DNA of 64,000 nucleotides from Sipunculus nudus (taxonomy: Eukaryota; Annelida; Sipuncula; Golfingiida; Sipunculidae), in the NCBI GenBank assembly GCA_026874595.1, contig CM049320.1, positions 8,063,464-8,127,463 of the forward strand. The letters are read 5' to 3'. Below are positions 57,715 to 64,000 of the stretch, one piece after another. Position numbers and translations under genes: made by a program. The number at the start of each line of letters is the position of its first letter. Position 1 is the first letter of the stretch. The notes under the pieces were generated by a model. It was not told the origin of the DNA, ran no database searches, and saw only the letters and a list, made by a program, of their open reading frames with translations.

Positions 57715-60297
57715 AGCTCAGCTGACTGTAAGTCATCTGAGCTATAGCGATCATTCTTTGTCCGTCGTCCGTCAGGCCGTCCGGCCGTTTGTCCGTTAAC
57801 AGGGCACAAATCGTAACCACTGGACCTGGAATCTTCTTACTTTACATCCAGAGAGGTCCATGAAAAAACTCCTTGGAAACCTGGAAGTAGGTCTCTGTTA
57901 CCCATATCCTTCGAGCTATGGGGCCCCAAATTACCCCCCAGAATAGTGAAAAATTTCATAGAAAAACTTCAATATCTCATTAACTACATCACTGATAATC
58001 ATGATTTTTGGCATACATATTGATCATGAGATGTTCCATCAGTTCCTGCAGACTGGTGGCGCCACCTGTATTTTTCAATTTTTTACGAATTTTTTCTCTA
58101 TTTTTTAGACCTTTAAAAAAGGTGGACATCTGTTAACAGGGCAGTAATCGTTAAGACTCGACCTAGAATCTTCATTCTTGACATTCTTAGAGACCTATGA
58201 AAAGTCTCCATTGAAACCAGAAATAAGGTCTCTATTACCCATATCCTTCGAGCTATGGGGCCCCAAAGTACCCCCCAGAATAGTGAAAAATTTCATTCAA
58301 AAACTTCAGTATCTCATTAACTACATCACTGATGGTCATGTTTTTTGGCATACTTATTGATCATGAGATGTTTCATCAGTTTCTGCAGACTGGTGGCGCC
58401 ATCTGTATTTTTCGATTTTTTACGAAATTTTTTCTCTATTTTTGGGACCTTTAAAAATGTGGACATCTGTTAACAGGGCACAAATCGTAACCACTGGATC
58501 TGGTATCTTCATTCTTGAAATTCTGAGAGACCTATGAAAAGTCTCCATGGAAACCAGAAATTAGGTCTCTGTTACCCATATCCTTTGAGCTTTGGGGCCC
58601 CAAAGTACCCCCCAGAATAGTGAAAAATTTCATACAAAAACTTCAATATCTCATTAACTACATCACTGATGGTCATGATTTTTTGGCATACATACTAATC
58701 ATGAGATGTTCCATCAGTTTCTGCAGACTGGTGGCGCCACCTGTATTTTTTCAATTTTTTACGATTTTTTTCTCTATTTTTGAGACCTTAAAAGATGCAG
58801 TCATCTGTTAACAGGGCACAAATCGTAACAACTGGACCTAGAATCTTCTTTCTTGACATGCGGGGAGGCTCATGAAAAGTCTCCTTGGAAACCTGGAATT
58901 AGGTCTCTGTTACCCAGATTCTTCAAGCTATGGGGCTCTGAAGTACCCCCCAGAATAATGAAAATTTGATACAAAAACTCAAATATCTGAACAACTGATG
59001 CATTGACTGCCATGATTCTTTGCATGGATATTGATCATGGAGTATTTCATTGGTTTCTGCAGACTGGTGGCGCCACCTGTATTTTTTCTATATTTTACAA
59101 TTTTCTTTCTCTATTTTTGATACCTTAAAAGATCCGGTCATCTGATAACAGGGCACAAATCATAACGGCTGGACCTAGAATCTCCTTTCTTGACATGCAG
59201 AGAGGCCAAAGAAAAATCTCCTGGAAAACCTGAAATTAGGTCTCTGTCACCCATATCCTTGGAGCTATAGGGCTCCAAAGTACCCCCCCAGAATAATGCA
59301 AAATTTGATACAAAAGCTCAAGTATCTGAATAACCACTGCATTGATCACCATGATTCTTTGCATGAATATTGATCATGGGATGTTCCATCAGTTCCTGCA
59401 AACTGGTGGCGCCATCTGTATTTTTTTTCAATTTTTACCATTGTTTTCTTTATTTTTGAGACCTTCAAAGAAGTTGTCATCTGTTAACAGGGCACAAATC
59501 GTAACCACAGGACCTAGATTCTTCTAACTTGACATAAAGAAAGGTTCATGAAAAGTCTCTGTGAAAACATGAAATTAGGTCTCTGTTACCCATATCCTTC
59601 GTAGTAAGTACCCCTCAGAATAATTAAAAATTTGATACAAATTTAAACTCCAGTATCTGAATAACCAATGAATTGATCTCCATGATTCTTGGCAGGCTTA
59701 TTGATCATGGAGTGTTCCATCAGTTCCTGCAAACTGGTAGCGCCACCTGTACTTTTTTCAATTTTTTAGGCATTTTTTTCTCTATTTATGAGACCTTCAA
59801 ATGAAGTGGTCATCTGTTAACATGCCACAAATTGTAACTGCTGTACCTAGAATCTTCTTACTTGACATCCAGGGAGACTAATGAAAAATCTCCTTGGAAA
59901 CCTGAAATTAGGTTTCTGTTACCCATATTCTCCGAGCTATAGGGCTCATAAATACCCCCAAGAATAATTAAAAATTTGATACAAACAAAAGCTCTAGTAT
60001 CTGAATAACTTATGCCTTGATAGCCATGATTCTTTGGATATATATTGATCATGCAGCGTTTCATCAGTTCCTGCAGACTGGTGGCACTACCTGTATTTTT
60101 TTTTCAAATTTTTACGCATTTTTTTTTTCGTTTTATGAGACCTTCAAATGAAGTTGTCATCTGTCCAAAAGCACACTGTTACCCATTTCTAAGGACTTTT
60201 CACAAAATTCATGATTTGTTTGCACTCTGGCAGTCATTTTGCTCATTGTTCAACATTCCTTGAATTCAGCAGAGCGTCATGGCCCATGGGCCACTTG
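57715..60297 (+). mobile_element. Rolling-circle (HINE-like) element, AGCT family, inside the transposon-type gene
   Basis: 5' hairpin AGCTCAG / CTGAGCT with inner TGACT / AGTCA and loop GTA. GTCCGTC-rich segment at 57760-57797. 3' palindrome TGGCCCATGGGCCA, then CTTG. TT on both sides (57713-57714 and 60298-60299); removing the element and one TT rejoins LCMLKN to NKTVSQWL in frame. The core is about seven units of 338 bp. Confidence 0.88.
57795..60170 (+). repeat. Core tandem repeat, about 7 units of 338 bp
   Basis: Units begin with CTGTTAACAGGGCACAAATC near 57795, 58133, 58468, 58806, 59147, 59481 and 59815. Each has CTGGTGGCGCCACCTGTA near its end. Confidence 0.85.
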
Positions 60298-62660
60298 TTG
60301 TTCTTGAGCATGCACAAAGTAGAATGATGGTGCATTGAGCATTGCCTACGCCTATTTTGATCATAATCTAAGTCCCCAAATGCATATTCTGATATGAGGT
60401 TACTCAGTGGGCATGGCCGGAGCTGCTTTCTGACATCATCTGATAGTGGCGTACTGTACACTCCAACCAGGAAGGAAATCTTGTAATTGCCTTTTGACAA
60501 CCTCAGCGAAACCAGCCAGTACTTCCTGCAAAAATGTCTTAGTCACTTCATGAGATTGAGCTTCAACACTTAAAATAGTGAATCAAACACTGCATCTCTT
60601 GGAATATCAAACTCAGGAAAGATGGAATCTGTATCAGGATGCAGTAGTGCTGAAGAATCGACTGACAATTTCTAAAATTTGTCATGCATTTTCTGTACAT
60701 ACTGATGGAAATCAACATACTGGGTGTCACTTTGAATTAAGGACCAATAAGGCCCCGTGATTTTGTAATAAATAATACCCAAGAAGCATATCAATGCACG
60801 AACTAGTTCACATGTAATGTCCTGCAATACACTTTCAGGTTTTTAATTGATCGGTCCTGTTGCACCCAGATTACCCTCTGATAAAAATTCAATGATATCT
60901 TGATAATGGTGGAACAAACTTTCAGCCCCTTCAAAAAAATATTGAATCTATTCATCCTAAAGCTTCCTATATGAGATTTCTTTCCAACAGAACTTCAGAA
61001 TGCTAATCACTGAGATTTACAGCCATTTTTGCTATCTCCTCTTAGTCCAAATGAATCACATCCTAAACGAATTAACCGTGCAGTTGCAGATTCAGAACTT
61101 CTAAAATTATTAAACTTCTGTGACCTGGCCCTACCAAGTTTTTGACTGAACTGTTCCTCTAGTATGACCTCATGCTTTTTTAATAAAGTTTCTCATTTGT
61201 TGGACAGGCCCAATAAAAAATGTGCGTTGCAGAAAAGGTAGTGCAAATCTTCAGAATCCATGTATTCTTTTTTTAACATTGTTTAAATCAAACCCGAACT
61301 TTTTATTCACACTCGCCCGATCCGACATAACTCACAACAGCTTTGAAAAGATGTCTTGAAAAACTGTATCCTGCTCTTCCTCATCAAATATTACAGCCAG
61401 TTACCTCATGAGAGATATACTGATGTCCAATAATGTAGCACTATCCTCTGTAGCAATAGAAGTGAAACCAGCTGACAGGTTTGCACCATCTGATAGCGTC
61501 ACTTGTTGTCCTACAATCTTTGTATGGTCACGTGTTGTACCGTCCAAATGGTATAGCCATCCAACACTTTGGAAATTGATTCGCTCACTTGATATTTACC
61601 AAGAATATGGCCTTCATCTGCAATATTAAAAATTTTTTTTTCACAAGGTAACTGATTGTCAGAAATATCAGTTTTAAACAAGCATTTAGCGACAGTCTTA
61701 ATCACTTAACTAGTCTTTTGAGCTGAAACATCACACTCCCCTTGGAGAGCTATCACACACTTTCTCATTTCATCTGAGTACATTTTTTCCTTTTGGGCGA
61801 GTATTGATCTCAGTTTTGTTATTTAGCAAATCCTGTTCGTGATCAGATAATGCATGAAGCTTAGACAAATCCCGTTTTAATGTACATATTTTTTGGGCTT
61901 GACAGTCAGAATTCTTTTTGATATTAGAAAATGTTGTTTGTAGCATTTTAATTTTCCGTTTCTGTTTATTAATGTTTGCATGGCACATTTCAACTCAGTT
62001 TCTTTTTGTGATAATTTTTTCTGTAGCTTAATTTTTTTTCTTTCTGAATCTTTCATTTTGCCACTGCAAGTTTTTAATTTTTTCTCCAATGAACCAACTT
62101 TTTTTTGCAATTTTGAAATTATGTTTTCTTTGGCTTTCATTTTGTTTTTTCTAACTGTCTTACCAGGACTTTATTCTCATCAATTATTTCAAGATATGCA
62201 TCTGCCATACCCTTTTTCACGTAATTGTCACAAGACGTAAGTGGGCGTTGTTTTGGGAGACAAACTTTGACTCTTCCTCTTCACACCAGGTGAAACTGTT
62301 TTGTTATAAACATAAGCTGTCCTTTTAAAATCTTCATAAGCTACTTGATTTCTAGATTTTGATTTTCCCAGCTTAAGCTTTCTTGCTTTGATTTTTTGCA
62401 CATCATTCAACAAGACTTGTTTATCATAACTACAGCTTTTGGGCAATAAACTCTGCAACCAATTCACTAATACAGCTTTTGGTAGATTTTCCTGGGTTAG
62501 AAATCTGTCTACCTCAAGCAGTAATTCATTTGTCACAAATCATTCACTACAGTCTAGTGAGCGGGGGTTATTTGCAGTCTCAAGAAGATCTTCACGCGTA
62601 ATGTCACAAGCATCACAAGATGGACCAACCGATGAAAAAGAAAGTTTTTGATCTAAAAAC
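60298..62660 (-). pseudogene. Transposon-type gene of unnamed invertebrate family, main part
   Basis: N-terminus at right: SCDACDITREDLLETANNP, then after an in-frame stop LLLEVDRFLTQENLPKAVL and a basic segment. A long coiled coil follows (62140-61790), then EMRKCVIALQGECDVSAQK, CLFKTDISDNQLPCEKKIF and NIADEGHILGKYQVSES. Past a frameshift comes LDGTTRDHTKIVGQQVTL, then VMSDRASVNKKFGF, LHYLFCNAHFLLGLSN and finally 60500-60298. The DGT, SDRA and CNAH blocks resemble an RNase-H-like transposase core. At least five stops or frameshifts are visible. Its catalytic mechanism is not established. Confidence 0.6.
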
Positions 62661-63440
62661 TACTAAAGAGCATCTTTAGTTTCTTTATTTGCAGCTGTCT
62701 TGGAACTTTTTTCAACTATATATCTCGCCCTTTCTGAAGAACATAACGGCTCTAGTTTTTGAACAGCATCCATCACAAAATTCCAAGTGTAACCATTGGT
62801 GACTCACAGCAAATTAACTTGAAGCAACAGTTTATTCGTTAAATGTGGTATGTGAGGGAGATCAGGTCGCCGGCCCCTGCCAACTCTGCAGAAGCTTCTC
62901 ATAAAGCTCATCCTCTGTGAAAATCAATAAAAAAAATTTCCAATGTCATCCCAATGTTGATTTAAATGTTACAATTAAATACCTAAATGTGTCTGTGTGG
63001 TGCACGTATGTCTTGTAATATTTGTATACTACAGAAATGACCTTTATAAATTACATCCATTGATATTTTGAATGCAGGTATTTAACAAAAATTATTTGTT
63101 AAAATTGTTATTTATATGAGTAGTGATGGCTAGGTAGCTAATAAAGTGTTTGTACTTGATGACCTTTGGAGTGCACCTTTCCCCGGGTTTGTTTACAAAC
63201 AAAGGGATGTTGACCTGTTGGGGGCTGAGCGGTAATTGTGATGATGACCAGACGTCTGGTTTTATAAGATGATGACCTTTGGTTATACATCTGGAAAGTT
63301 CTGCAGGTAGGCTGGGTTGGGTGAGGCTTCGGGCGATCACAGGATGTTTTTTACTGGAGGTGTGCTGCTAAATGCAGGGCATGATAAGCTAGCCTGTAAT
63401 TTTCTGAATGGTGACGCTGATGTCACCGAGCTAAAACATG
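62661..63440. other. No recognised gene
   Basis: Possible decayed upstream part of the transposon-type gene up to about 62800; then non-coding. Confidence 0.4.
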
Positions 63441-63443
63441 AAT

Positions 63444-63447
<4 letters not shown>

Positions 63448-63475
<28 letters not shown>
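63448..63475. repeat. (TA)n microsatellite
   Basis: AT run followed by a short (GT)n at about 63494-63509. Confidence 0.85.
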
Positions 63476-63476
<1 letters not shown>

Positions 63477-63620
63477 CTCCAGACACGTGGGCTGTGTGTG
63501 TGTGTGTGATGTATATGCCCTGACTTAATGAGTAATTGGAAAACTGGGGTCAGCTCCATGCACAGCCCCCCATAAACCGAGCGCATAACCTTTCACAGGT
63601 CACCCTAACCATTGTCCAGC

Positions 63621-63664
<44 letters not shown>
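63621..63664. repeat. (TA)n microsatellite
   Basis: About 21 AT units. Confidence 0.9.
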
Positions 63665-63668
<4 letters not shown>

Positions 63669-64000
63669 ACCCAGAGTAGGTCTGGAGGTATGATTAGATT
63701 GATCTTTAGTATCTTCAAGTCTTTAGTATCCTGGCGATAATTGAGGGGATCCTGGTGGACAATTGGGTCGGCTGAAAATGCTGTGATATGAGTGAAAGTC
63801 AACCAGTGGGGTGATTATTTCAAATACTTCAGTGCATGAAGGGGAAGGGGGTTCCACCCTTATTGAGATTTTCTACAGTGACATCACAGTTCACTATAAA
63901 TACATTGTGTCCCCGCCCAACAGACCATACCAGCTTATTTTCAGCATAACCGGTCATTCCTATTTTGCGCTAACACAAAATGAAGTTTAATCTGAAGTGT
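63665..64000. other. No recognised gene
   Basis: Non-coding to the window end. Confidence 0.4.

Overview
This is eukaryotic, AT-rich, gene-poor DNA, most likely from a mollusc or another lophotrochozoan. The evidence is GT-AG introns inside transposon genes, long (TA)n tracts, several short rolling-circle elements that open with a hairpin, and a transposase mix familiar from mollusc genomes: THAP/ISL2EU-type, Merlin, piggyBac, a hAT related to KIAA1586, a Crypton-like tyrosine recombinase, YqaJ nucleases and a Helitron helicase. The species assignment is inference. I find no convincing host gene, tRNA, rRNA, CRISPR array or bacterial operon.

Layout. 1-1.7 kb: low-complexity DNA. 1.9-7.1 kb: thirteen tandem copies of a roughly 415 bp unit that encodes a PHD-like zinc finger on the minus strand, each with a G-run of variable length. 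7.1-24.8 kb: two head-to-tail copies of one composite transposon segment (A about 7.1-16.4 kb, B about 16.9-24.8 kb). A carries a 5'-truncated Helitron helicase split by a 2,340 bp inverted-repeat element. B carries nested rolling-circle elements at sites that are empty in A or elsewhere in B. 26.4-27.5 kb: YqaJ nuclease remnants split by a perfect 75-bp-arm foldback. 27.9-33.8 kb: a 46 bp satellite interrupted by a rolling-circle element. 35.6-43.5 kb: a piggyBac pseudogene containing a 4,680 bp hAT element, followed by a 1.9 kb element with long inverted ends. 43.9-48 kb: a field of dispersed GTCGCC-motif repeats. 49.4-54.4 kb: a multi-exon tyrosine recombinase gene or pseudogene. 54.7-62.7 kb: two rolling-circle elements and a large transposon-type gene broken by one of them.

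Taken together this is a nested transposon landscape. Several insertions are defined to the base, because removing the insert and one target duplication restores the interrupted reading frame. All recognisable coding remnants lie on the minus strand, while the intact rolling-circle elements read plus. The most unusual points are the shared terminal architecture of distinct rolling-circle families, the PHD-finger array with its G-runs, the foldback in the YqaJ gene, and the recombinase gene with an exactly duplicated 159 nt exon.
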